Shown here one piece after another: positions 45,007 to 56,031 of a stretch of DNA of 64,000 bases. This stretch comes from Candidatus Nitrotoga sp. CP45 (lineage in GTDB: Bacteria > Pseudomonadota > Gammaproteobacteria > Burkholderiales > Gallionellaceae): contig QFXJ01000015.1 in NCBI GenBank assembly GCA_003402375.1, forward strand, positions 1 to 64,000, given 5' to 3'. The position numbers and the translations under genes are program-made. Numbering within the stretch: the stretch's first letter is position 1; the number at the start of each line of letters is the position of its first letter. The notes under the pieces were generated by a model. That model did not search any database, was not told where the DNA came from, and saw only the letters and a program-made list of their open reading frames with translations.

Positions 45007-45348
45007 TCAGGGAAGGCTGGCAGAGGTTAAAGATGTTTCTTGCACGATCCATTGTAGATAGCCGGGCAATCCCACGTTAACCGAGACAGCAATGATCTCG
45101 GGAAGTTCATAAGGATGATGTGCACGGATGATGACCTCAAGGTGCGGGTAGGCGGCGCGGGTAGTTTTGATCAGCAGTGGCACCTCACTAGCCGTCTCTA
45201 TTTTTCCCTGCCAGCGATAGACCGAAGTGCATTCCGCCAGCATGTTAATGCAAGCGGCGGCCCGACTTTCAATCAAAGCATTAGCCATGCGCTGGGCGCT
45301 CTCACGATTAGGCAAGTTGGTTAGAACTAAAAGAATTTCGTCCATCAA
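45007..45348 (-). CDS. cutA: CutA1-family divalent-cation tolerance protein
   Basis: 113-residue trimeric protein of the CutA1 family (PII-like fold), linked to copper tolerance in E. coli but of unsettled role. LLVLTNLPNRESAQRMANALIESRAAACINMLAECTSVYRWQGKIETASEVPLLIKT and HPYELPEIIAVSVNVGLPGYLQWI are the conserved parts. It lies 2 bp after holA in the same direction, so it is cotranscribed. Confidence 0.95.
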   Translation of the reverse strand: MMDEILLVLTNLPNRESAQRMANALIESRAAACINMLAECTSVYRWQGKIETASEVPLLIKTTRAAYPHLEVIIRAHHPYELPEIIAVSVNVGLPGYLQWIVQETSLTSASLP

Positions 45349-45350
45349 CT

Positions 45351-46364
45351 TTATGCCGCTTTCGCATTAGCGCAGCGAACCCCCAATTGCAGCAACTCAT
45401 CCCATACATTGCCACGGCGCAAGCCCTTAACCACCTTGTCCACGTGCGCGGCCTGGCGCAAGGCGCGCTCGGCTATAGTTGGGGTGAAACGCCGTACAGC
45501 GCGCTCCACGAACTTTTGGCGTGCGCCCCATACACGCGCATCGCGTAGCGCAGAAGACAAATTGCCGCCGTGCTGCATGGCGCTTAACACCTTGCCCAGC
45601 GTGCGGATATCTTCGGCCAGCGCCCACAGTATCAGCACAGTAGCCGTACCTTCCGCACGCAGACCATCGAGGATGTGCGCATACCGCGCCACATCACCCA
45701 CCAGCATGGCCTCGGACAGCTTGAAAACGTCGTAACGCGCCACATCCATTACGGAGTCCTTCACCTGTTCGAAAGATAATGGCCCGGCGGGGAATAGCAG
45801 GGCAAGCTTTTGAATTTCCTGATAAGCCGCCAACAAATTACCTTCCACCCGTTCCGCGAGAAACACTAAAGTGTCCGCATCAGCGGATTGATTCTGCCGC
45901 TTCAATCGGCTCGCAATCCAGGCCGGCAGCGCATTCAGTGCAATTTCCTCGGTGGCGATTACCACTCCCTGCGCTGACAGCGCAGTGAACCACTTGCTGC
46001 CCAAGGCAGTCTTATCCAATCGTGGCAGTGATACCAGCGTGACTGTATCGGCGTTCAATTTCTGGCAATAATCCTGCAAGGCCTGCGCACCTTCGATACC
46101 CGGTTTGCCGGATGGAATGCGCAAATCTACTAGTTTACGCGTGGAGAAAAGCGATAAACTTTGCGCGCTGTTGCGCAACTCTGTCCACTTAAAACCCGGC
46201 TCTGCGATTAGCACTTCACGTTCGGTATAACCTGCCGTACGTACTGCAGCGCGGATGGCATCAGCAGCCTCGATAGCCAGCAGCAACGCCTCGCCGTGAA
46301 TGACGTACAGCGGCGCAAGCCCTTGGGCAAGATGGTGCGACAGATCCTCCCCAGAAATTTTCAT
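45351..46364 (-). CDS. holA: DNA polymerase III delta subunit
   Basis: 337 residues. Clamp-loader subunit that opens the sliding clamp. PLYVIHGEALLLAIEAADAIR at the N-terminus, GNLLAAYQEIQKLALLF in the middle AAA-like part, and RGNVWDELLQLGVRCA at the C-terminus fit HolA. It follows lptE by 16 bp; leuS-lptE-holA order is strongly conserved in proteobacteria. Confidence 0.95.
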   Translation of the reverse strand: MKISGEDLSHHLAQGLAPLYVIHGEALLLAIEAADAIRAAVRTAGYTEREVLIAEPGFKWTELRNSAQSLSLFSTRKLVDLRIPSGKPGIEGAQALQDYCQKLNADTVTLVSLPRLDKTALGSKWFTALSAQGVVIATEEIALNALPAWIASRLKRQNQSADADTLVFLAERVEGNLLAAYQEIQKLALLFPAGPLSFEQVKDSVMDVARYDVFKLSEAMLVGDVARYAHILDGLRAEGTATVLILWALAEDIRTLGKVLSAMQHGGNLSSALRDARVWGARQKFVERAVRRFTPTIAERALRQAAHVDKVVKGLRRGNVWDELLQLGVRCANAKAA

Positions 46365-46380
46365 TGTAAGCCAGCTAGCT

Positions 46381-46899
46381 TCATTGCGGTGATTGCGGCG
46401 GCTTGGAAAGACTCAAACGGCGCAATATCTGTTGAATCGCATCCGTGCGCATGTCCTGATAGAGAACCGTTTCCTCCATTTCCTTAGCAAGAATCTGTGT
46501 GTTATCAAAAGACAAATAACGCTGCAGCACGATCTCATCTGCGGGAATCCATTCATCCAGTTTGCTATCGTAAGCACGCAACGAAACACGGTAATTCAAC
46601 TGATATTCGCGCACACGACCGGCATCACTTAAAGAAAGTATCTGCTTACTCATCGTTTCGGAAACGATATGCAGGGTCAATTGCGCGTTTTCGGACGTAT
46701 CAACGAGCTTTACGCCGTATAACTGCACTGTGCGTTTTAAATCGAGAATGAAAGGCGCATTGGCATTCGGTGCCTGTATGAATAATGTCTGGAATGGGAA
46801 TGTAAACCCCCCCTGTCCACGCAAATGGAAACCGCACGCACTTAACAGCAGTGTAAGAATCAGCAGCGGTACTATCAGAAAATTTGTGCGCATTAGCAC
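46381..46899 (-). CDS. lptE: LPS-assembly lipoprotein LptE
   Basis: 172-residue outer-membrane lipoprotein that plugs LptD and delivers LPS to the cell surface. Signal peptide with lipobox LLSAC (Cys at about 21), then GFHLRGQGGFTFPFQTLFI, the family start. The length is usual. It lies between leuS (13 bp) and holA (16 bp). Confidence 0.93.
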   Translation of the reverse strand: MLMRTNFLIVPLLILTLLLSACGFHLRGQGGFTFPFQTLFIQAPNANAPFILDLKRTVQLYGVKLVDTSENAQLTLHIVSETMSKQILSLSDAGRVREYQLNYRVSLRAYDSKLDEWIPADEIVLQRYLSFDNTQILAKEMEETVLYQDMRTDAIQQILRRLSLSKPPQSPQ

Positions 46900-46912
46900 C
46901 TTTCCATTAAGT

Positions 46913-49843
<2,931 letters not shown>

Positions 49844-49894
49844 CTAGAATGCCGCCGAAATAATTTTTTTAATATCCTTCAGGAGAGTTTTACT

Positions 49895-50782
49895 ATGTCC
49901 CGCAAGCACCCCGTGATTGCTGTGACCGGTTCATCGGGCGCCGGCACTACTACCGCCAAGCGCGCTTTTGAAAATATTTTCCGCCGTGAGCACATAAATG
50001 CCGCCGTGATTGAAGGTGACAGCCTGCACAGCCTGGATCGCATGGAGTTCCGGGCGGCCGTGGCTGAAGCTGGCAAGACAGGCAATCATTCGTTTAGCCA
50101 CTTTGGACCCGAAGCCAACCATTTCGACAAGATCGAAGAAACTTTCAAGTCATATGGGGAAACCGGTTCTTGTAAGCGCCGTTATTACATTCATAGCGAT
50201 GCTGAAGCGAAGGAGCTGAATGCGCGCTTGAACACCAGCTTGAATCCTGGCCAGTTTACACCGTGGGAAGATATTGCCGCCGGTTCCGACCTGCTGTTTT
50301 ACGAAGGTTTGCACGGCATGGTGAAGACCGATACCGTAGATGCAGCCAAACATGTTGATTTGAGCATCGGCGTGGTTCCCATCGTCAATCTGGAGTGGAT
50401 ACAGAAAATCCATCGTGATCAAGCTGAGCGTGGCTATTCCGCTGAAGCGACGGTAGATACCATCCTGCGCCGCATGCCGGACTATATTAATTTCATTACA
50501 CCCCAATTTTCACGTACTGATATTAACTTTCAGCGCGTGTCTACGGTGGACACTTCCAACCCTTTCATTGCACGTGATATCCCGACACCGGACGAAAGTT
50601 TTGTAGTGATTCGTTTCCGCGATCCCACGGGCGTGGATTTTTCATATCTTCTTGACATGATTCAATGTTCATTCATGTCACGCTCGAATACCATTGTGGT
50701 TCCCGGTGGCAAAATGAGCTTTGCGATGGAAGTGATTCTGGCTCCAATCATGCATGAAATGCTGCAAAACAGAAATAAATAA
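49895..50782 (+). CDS. prk: Phosphoribulokinase
   Basis: 295 residues. Phosphorylates ribulose 5-phosphate to ribulose 1,5-bisphosphate for RuBisCO, the committed step of the Calvin cycle. Walker A GSSGAGTTT at about 12-20. EGDSLHS (about 41-47) and LFYEGLHGMV belong to the catalytic and substrate sites. This is the short proteobacterial class I type without regulatory cysteine insert. AGGAGAG precedes the ATG. RuBisCO is not in the window. Confidence 0.96.
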   Translation: MSRKHPVIAVTGSSGAGTTTAKRAFENIFRREHINAAVIEGDSLHSLDRMEFRAAVAEAGKTGNHSFSHFGPEANHFDKIEETFKSYGETGSCKRRYYIHSDAEAKELNARLNTSLNPGQFTPWEDIAAGSDLLFYEGLHGMVKTDTVDAAKHVDLSIGVVPIVNLEWIQKIHRDQAERGYSAEATVDTILRRMPDYINFITPQFSRTDINFQRVSTVDTSNPFIARDIPTPDESFVVIRFRDPTGVDFSYLLDMIQCSFMSRSNTIVVPGGKMSFAMEVILAPIMHEMLQNRNK

Positions 50783-50803
50783 CTTTTTATAATTTGATGT
50801 TGG

Positions 50804-50838
50804 CGGGGAATCAGGCATAGTTTCTGGTTCCCCGTTTT
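50804..50838 (+). terminator. Rho-independent terminator of prk
   Basis: 11-bp stem CGGGGAATCAG / CTGGTTCCCCG (one G-T pair) followed by TTTTGTTT, between prk and uvrD. Confidence 0.85.
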
Positions 50839-50855
50839 GTTTACGGATATCCCTA

Positions 50856-53030
50856 ATGGATTTTCTTTCCGGCCTTAATCCTGAACAGCGCGCTGCCGTT
50901 ACCCTGCCGGAACAGTCGGCGCTGATCCTGGCCGGTGCGGGCAGCGGCAAAACACGCGTGCTGACCACACGTATCGCCTGGCTGATCAGCACCGGGCAAG
51001 TCAGCCCGCATGGCATTCTGGCAGTCACCTTCACCAACAAGGCAGCAAGGGAGATGCTCTTGCGCTTGTCAGCCATGCTGCCGATCAACATACGCGGGCT
51101 ATGGATGGGCACTTTTCATGGGCTGTGTAACCGCATGTTGCGTGCCCATCATCGCGAAGCCATGTTGCCGCAGACTTTCCAGATTCTGGACAGCGCCGAC
51201 CAACTTGCTTCCATCAAGCGGTTAATGAAAGTGCTGAATGTGGATGACGAAAAATACCCACCGCGCGAAATTCAGAACTTTATCAGCGGCAACAAAGAAC
51301 AAGGCCTGCGCGCGCATGAGGTGGAAGCCTTTGATCCCTACACCCGCCGTAAGGTGGAAATTTTTGCTGCTTATGATGAACAGTGCCAGCGCGAAGGCGT
51401 AGTGGATTTTTCCGAGTTGCTATTGCGTTGCTACGAATTACTGGCGCGCAATCAACCATTACGGGAGCATTATCAGGCTCGCTTCCGCCACATTTTGGTG
51501 GATGAATTTCAGGACACCAACCGCTTGCAATATCAATGGCTAAAATTATTGGCCGGGCAACACAATGCCTTGTTTGCGGTGGGCGACGACGACCAATCTA
51601 TTTATGCTTTTCGTGGCGCGAATGTTGGCAACATGCAGGAACTGACGCGCGATTTTCATGTACAGAGTGTGATCAAACTGGAGCAAAACTATCGCTCACA
51701 CGGCAACATCCTTGATGCCGCCAATGCACTAATCAAAAATAATCGCAGCCGTCTTGGCAAGAATTTATGGACTTCGGAAAACAAAGGTGAGCCATTACGT
51801 GTGTACGAGGCGCCCACCGATGCCGAAGAAGCCAGATTCATCGTAGATGAGGCGCGTCAACTGAACCGAGAAGGCGTTCATCTTGCCGAGATGGCCGTTT
51901 TATACCGTTCCAATGCCCAGTCGCGCGTCATCGAACACGCACTGGTATCAGCTGGCGTGGCCTATCGCGTATATGGCGGACTGAGGTTTTTTGAAAGACA
52001 GGAAATCAAGCATGCGCTGGCATATCTACGCCTGATACAAAACTCGGGTGACGATAACGCACTGCTGCGCATCATCAACTTTCCCACACGCGGCATCGGC
52101 GCGCGCACTATTGAACAATTACAGGAAGCGGCGCGCGCGCAAAATGTCAGCCTGTGGCAGGTGGCAAAACAGGCAAGCGGCAAGGTGGCGACGTTTGTAA
52201 CTTTAATCGAAATGATGACCGATGCCACGCGTGAACTGCCGTTGCCGGAAGTCATAGACCATATACTTCTGCACAGCGGGTTGCTTGCACATTATCAAAA
52301 CGAAACGGGAGTCAAACAGCGCGAGGCTCAGGAACGGCTGGAAAACCTCAATGAGCTGATCAATGCCGCGACACTGTTTGTGCATGAGAACGAGGACGAC
52401 AGCCTTACTTCCTTCCTCACTCATGCCGCGCTTGAATCAGGTGAAAGTCAGGCAGAAGCTGACGCGGATGCACTACATCTAATGACGGTACACTCATCAA
52501 AAGGTTTGGAATTTCATACTGTGTTCATGAGCGGGCTGGAAGAGGGTTTATTCCCGCACCAGAACAGCCGCATGGCGGATGCCGGTGTGGATGAAGAACG
52601 CCGCCTGATGTATGTAGCTATCACACGCGCACGGCGCAGGCTGTATCTCTCCTTTGCACAGAGCCGCATGTTGCATGGGCAGGTGAACTACAACTTGATG
52701 TCCAGCTTTTTGCGCGAGCTGCCGGAGGAGTTGTTGCATTGGATAACGCCGCGCATAACGGCAGGCAATAACTTTAGCTCTTCTGGATATTCAACCTCTT
52801 TCATCCCCGAGCCCACTCCCATGAGCATGAGAGGGTTTGGGGGAGAAAAGAGCGTTAGTGCACAAAATTCTCCGTGGCATATTAGCCAGGCAGTACATCA
52901 CGCCAAGTTTGGCGAAGGGGTCATAGTCAACACTGAAGGTGGTGGTTCAGATATGCGCGTACAAGTGAATTTTCGCACAGCCGGTACGAAGTGGCTGTCG
53001 CTGGAATACGCGAAGCTCACTCCACTTTAA
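50856..53030 (+). CDS. uvrD: DNA helicase II, UvrD/Rep family
   Basis: 724 residues, SF1A 3'-5' helicase for nucleotide-excision and mismatch repair. Q-motif LNPEQRAAV (8-16), Walker A AGAGSGKT (26-33), DEFQDTN (motif II), VGDDDQSIYAFRGA (III), NYRSHGNIL (IV), VHSSKGLEFHTVF (V) and VAITRARRRLYLSF (VI). The C-terminal 50 residues (HHAKFGEGVIVNTEGGG, WLSLEYAKLTPL) match the UvrD/PcrA Tudor-like tail, favouring UvrD over Rep. The ATG lies 18 bp beyond the prk terminator. Confidence 0.95.
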   Translation: MDFLSGLNPEQRAAVTLPEQSALILAGAGSGKTRVLTTRIAWLISTGQVSPHGILAVTFTNKAAREMLLRLSAMLPINIRGLWMGTFHGLCNRMLRAHHREAMLPQTFQILDSADQLASIKRLMKVLNVDDEKYPPREIQNFISGNKEQGLRAHEVEAFDPYTRRKVEIFAAYDEQCQREGVVDFSELLLRCYELLARNQPLREHYQARFRHILVDEFQDTNRLQYQWLKLLAGQHNALFAVGDDDQSIYAFRGANVGNMQELTRDFHVQSVIKLEQNYRSHGNILDAANALIKNNRSRLGKNLWTSENKGEPLRVYEAPTDAEEARFIVDEARQLNREGVHLAEMAVLYRSNAQSRVIEHALVSAGVAYRVYGGLRFFERQEIKHALAYLRLIQNSGDDNALLRIINFPTRGIGARTIEQLQEAARAQNVSLWQVAKQASGKVATFVTLIEMMTDATRELPLPEVIDHILLHSGLLAHYQNETGVKQREAQERLENLNELINAATLFVHENEDDSLTSFLTHAALESGESQAEADADALHLMTVHSSKGLEFHTVFMSGLEEGLFPHQNSRMADAGVDEERRLMYVAITRARRRLYLSFAQSRMLHGQVNYNLMSSFLRELPEELLHWITPRITAGNNFSSSGYSTSFIPEPTPMSMRGFGGEKSVSAQNSPWHISQAVHHAKFGEGVIVNTEGGGSDMRVQVNFRTAGTKWLSLEYAKLTPL

Positions 53031-53130
53031 TAACGGCCAGTATCCATATCTCCGGCCTGGTTAATATACGGGGTGGACGTCATATTCTCTATCCATGCAG
53101 AATGGCCAGATGCACAAGGGGTGCAGTCAT

Positions 53131-53406
53131 TCAATACACCGCATCGTGGTCGCCCACGTTCACAGGGATAATCTGCCCATCCTGAATCAACAGCTCCAGC
53201 GTAATACGGTAAGAAAGATTGATGGAAACCGAATGCAGGGCTTGCAGCTTTCCACTCAAGGGATGCAAGCGCAATGAAGGGTGATGGGGATTCAGCTCAA
53301 GGAGTTGCAGGGTTTTAAGATACTGCTTCTCCAGATCGGGATGCCGCTTGAGAAAACGCGCCGCGCGTCTTGTATATTGCTCGGTAAAAACCAAGCGATA
53401 GCTCAT
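53131..53406 (-). CDS. RelE/YafQ-type toxin
   Basis: 91 residues with the compact RelE/ParE fold pattern: YRLVFTEQYTRRAARFLKRHPDLEKQYLKTLQLLELNPHHPSLRLHPLSGKLQALHSVSINLSYRITLELLI, ending VNVGDHDAVY. The His/Tyr ending (GDHDAVY) is the usual YafQ/RelE active-site region for ribosome-dependent mRNA cleavage. The ATG overlaps the antitoxin stop by 4 bp (ATGA), the standard toxin-antitoxin arrangement. Confidence 0.88.
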   Translation of the reverse strand: MSYRLVFTEQYTRRAARFLKRHPDLEKQYLKTLQLLELNPHHPSLRLHPLSGKLQALHSVSINLSYRITLELLIQDGQIIPVNVGDHDAVY

Positions 53407-53660
53407 GCCGCGGATTTCACCCGTGCCACATGCTCCTCTGGCGACTCCTGCACAAATCGTCCCGCTGCCAGATCAGCGCGGGCTTCAGCCAGCGCCACCT
53501 CCAACTCGCACTCGCGCAAATAGTGATATTGCGCAATATCCATCACCACGAAGCGCTCCTTGCCACGCACCGAAACAATCGCCTCAGAATGCTCGGCCAG
53601 CACAGACTCGATAGCGGCCACCCCTTTTGTTTTTAGATCATTAGCCGTCAGATGCGACAT
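53403..53660 (-). CDS. Phd/YefM-type antitoxin
   Basis: 85 residues. The N-terminal MSHLTANDLKTKGVAAIESVLAEHSEAIVSVRGKERFVVMDIAQYHYLREC is the DNA-binding Phd/YefM fold. The acidic, helical C-terminus (ELEVALAEARADLAAGRFVQESPEEHVARV) would wrap the toxin. AAGGAGA precedes the ATG. First gene of the pair, probably autorepressed through a palindrome in its promoter, which was not identified by eye. Confidence 0.88.
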   Translation of the reverse strand: MSHLTANDLKTKGVAAIESVLAEHSEAIVSVRGKERFVVMDIAQYHYLRECELEVALAEARADLAAGRFVQESPEEHVARVKSAA

Positions 53661-53890
53661 AGCTTATCTCCTTAGGAAGTTGTTTTTCAATGCGACAAAT
53701 AGTGCGCTATATCGTACGATTAATCAATCTGAGCACGTTACTGTCTTCCTTGAACAACAGGTAGACTTCAATCGATGGCTGCGGCCTGAATCGGCACTGC
53801 CGCGCCGGACTTACGCCGACATAGTTACGTGATGACCGGCACACCCATAAAAATAACCGGCGCTGCGGGGAATTTTCGCTTAGCGTATCG

Positions 53891-54649
53891 TTAACGTCCG
53901 AGTTGGACGGTTTTCGATTCTTCGCCGATAAGCAAACGTCTTCTGAGCTCTTCAACCGGCATTGCATTTAACATGTCTGCGTGGATTATTAGATGACAGT
54001 TGGCACATACGACAGCGACATCTTCAATACCATTTACTTTCGGCTCATCCGCAAGTGAAAGCTGCTGACGGTGGTGCACCTGAAGAACTCGCTTGCCCAA
54101 ACCTCCCAAAAGACCGGAATAGTCAGTACCGCAGGCTTCGCACACCCCTTTGGCCTTTTCTAATGCCGCACGTCGGAGTAGATCACTTCGACTCCGTGTT
54201 GTAACCGTGATTTCCCGCGCAATCCCCTCGACAGCCTGCGCAACTTCCCTGGCTGAAGCTATGCTGTCGAATTCATTAGTTGCGCTTTGGCTGGCGGCGT
54301 ATGAGATTGTTTTCGTGCGAATGGTAGTTGGTGGCTGATCGAGACAGTGAACGCAAGGGATGACAGCAATGCCTTCCATATCAGCCCATGAAAGCAATTC
54401 GACTTGATAGTTGGAGCAAACCTTCCGTTTCTTGGTTAAGGAACTGGGCGGTTCAGTGCCGCCTGTACCGAAAAAGCCATCCCAATTCCCACCGCCACCA
54501 GATCTACTTCGGCAATGCGAAGAGTGAAGCGACGCATGGCGCTTGTCTTTGAACACGAGAAAAAATCCGTCATCAAAGTGTGCGATTCTCCACTCCTTAA
54601 ATTCATCGTGAAGTTTTTGACCCTTCTTATCGTGAAACTCAAAGATCAT
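53891..54649 (-). CDS. HNH endonuclease
   Basis: About 252 residues from the ATG at 54649, which follows GAGGGA; an in-frame TTG at 54682 is less likely. The C-terminal HNH domain reads CEACGTDYSGLLG, then LQVHHRQQLS, then VAVVCANCHLIIHAD, with two CxxC zinc pairs and the catalytic His. The N-terminal 130 residues (HDKKGQKLHDEFKEWRIAHFDDGFFLVFK, then Cys pairs) are unfamiliar and may recognise DNA. McrA-like HNH genes act in restriction or mobile elements. It sits next to the toxin-antitoxin pair between uvrD and cca. Confidence 0.85.
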   Translation of the reverse strand: MIFEFHDKKGQKLHDEFKEWRIAHFDDGFFLVFKDKRHASLHSSHCRSRSGGGGNWDGFFGTGGTEPPSSLTKKRKVCSNYQVELLSWADMEGIAVIPCVHCLDQPPTTIRTKTISYAASQSATNEFDSIASAREVAQAVEGIAREITVTTRSRSDLLRRAALEKAKGVCEACGTDYSGLLGGLGKRVLQVHHRQQLSLADEPKVNGIEDVAVVCANCHLIIHADMLNAMPVEELRRRLLIGEESKTVQLGR

Positions 54650-54687
54650 TATCTGGATTCCCTCTTGTGACGCAAAGCGCAAAAAAT

Positions 54688-54741
54688 GAGGACGCTACCA
54701 TTTAATTTCCATCTTCAGCACACACAAATGGCAGCGTCCTC
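54688..54741 (-). terminator. Rho-independent terminator of cca
   Basis: Read on the minus strand: GAGGACGCTGCCATTT, a 22-base loop, AAATGGTAGCGTCCTC (15 of 16 pairs), then ATTTTTT. It lies about 65 bp after the cca stop. Confidence 0.85.
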
Positions 54742-54804
54742 TTTATGTTTCCATAAAGTTACAATATCGAATAATTGAATCCACTACAGATTTGAGCGAG
54801 AAAT

Positions 54805-56031
54805 TCAACCATTAATTGCCTGCTCCACTGCCACGATCCGTGCTTCACGCACCTTGTCAGCAATAGCATTTTTATCCTCACACTGCTGCGCAATCTCCCC
54901 TGCATTCACCGTTTGAGTCGCCCGTAACATTTGCAGCAGATACTCCGCCTGCGGATAAGCATCCTGCTCATGTCCGGTCCGCCCCCGCGCATCTGAAGCA
55001 CATGCCTGCAACAGGAGCGCGAAGCGTTCCGGCCTGCGCCACGCATCGCAACTCTGCAATATGGTCACAATGGTATCGGGGCGCAGCTCGGGGGCACGAT
55101 GCACATTACCGTGATAGCGTGCCACCAGTAAGCTGAGGTCGCGGCATTCGTTTGTTACGCGCAGACGCACACACAAGGTACGCAACAAGTCGACACTGCG
55201 TACCTCGTGGCCGATATGGCGCGGTAAAATATCCGTTGGCGTGTTCCCCTTGCCGAGGTCGTGAGTGAGCGCAGAAAAACGCACCTCCAACGGGTAATCA
55301 TGTTGAGCCGCATCGTCCAGCACCAGCATGGTGTGTATGCCGCAATCGATTTCCGGGTGATATTTAGGCGGCTGTGGCACGCCGAACAGCGCGTCTACTT
55401 CCGGCAGGATTTTCTCGAGCGCACCGCAATCACGTAGCGTGAAAAAAAAACGTGACGGCACTTTTTCCATCAGGCCACGCGCCAACTCTTGCCACACACG
55501 TTCCGGCACCAGCGCATCCACTTCACCATTTTCCACCATTGCGCGCATCAGTGACAACGTCTCCGGCGCTATATTGAAACCGAAACGCGCCACGAAGCGC
55601 GCTGCGCGCAGAATCCTTACCGGGTCTTCGCTGAACGCCGAACTAACATGGCGCAAAATTCCGGCTCGCAAGTCGGCGATACCGTTGTAGGGGTCAATTA
55701 ACTTGCCGTCTTGGTCGCGTGCAATGGCGTTAATGGTAAAGTCGCGGCGCAACAAGTCTTGCTCCAGCGTCACGTCCGGCGCGGCATGAATGGCAAAACC
55801 CCTATAGCCGGGCGCAGTTTTACGCTCGGTGCGTGCCAACGCATATTCCTCGTGTTTGTGTGGATGCAAGAACACCGGAAAATCCTTGCCCACCGGCATA
55901 TAGCCACGTGCCACCATGTCTTCCGGCGTACTCCCCACCACCACCCAATCGTGGTCGTTCACTGGCAGGCCGAGCAGTTCGTCGCGTACAGCGCCGCCCA
56001 CACTGTAAATTTCCAGGCCGTTATCTTTCAT
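54805..56031 (-). CDS. cca: CCA tRNA nucleotidyltransferase with HD domain
   Basis: Adds or repairs the 3' CCA of tRNAs. About 408 residues from the ATG at 56031 (MKDNGLEIYSVGGAVRDELLG), which fits the family start; longer in-frame starts at 56058 and 56112 run into slt. Nucleotidyltransferase motifs VGGAVRD, NDHDWVVVG and RRDFTINAIA; RILRAARF; HD phosphohydrolase domain at LTHDLGKGNTP. This is the class II multifunctional type found in proteobacteria. Its start overlaps the slt stop by 11 bp. Confidence 0.94.
   Translation of the reverse strand: MKDNGLEIYSVGGAVRDELLGLPVNDHDWVVVGSTPEDMVARGYMPVGKDFPVFLHPHKHEEYALARTERKTAPGYRGFAIHAAPDVTLEQDLLRRDFTINAIARDQDGKLIDPYNGIADLRAGILRHVSSAFSEDPVRILRAARFVARFGFNIAPETLSLMRAMVENGEVDALVPERVWQELARGLMEKVPSRFFFTLRDCGALEKILPEVDALFGVPQPPKYHPEIDCGIHTMLVLDDAAQHDYPLEVRFSALTHDLGKGNTPTDILPRHIGHEVRSVDLLRTLCVRLRVTNECRDLSLLVARYHGNVHRAPELRPDTIVTILQSCDAWRRPERFALLLQACASDARGRTGHEQDAYPQAEYLLQMLRATQTVNAGEIAQQCEDKNAIADKVREARIVAVEQAING

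Noticed and set aside
53707-53967. 86-codon minus-strand ORF upstream of the antitoxin, ending VYLLFKEDSNVLRLINRTI
   Set aside because: It looks slightly like a ParE/RelE tail but has no clear family motif, overlaps the end of the HNH gene, and lacks a convincing start; not annotated.
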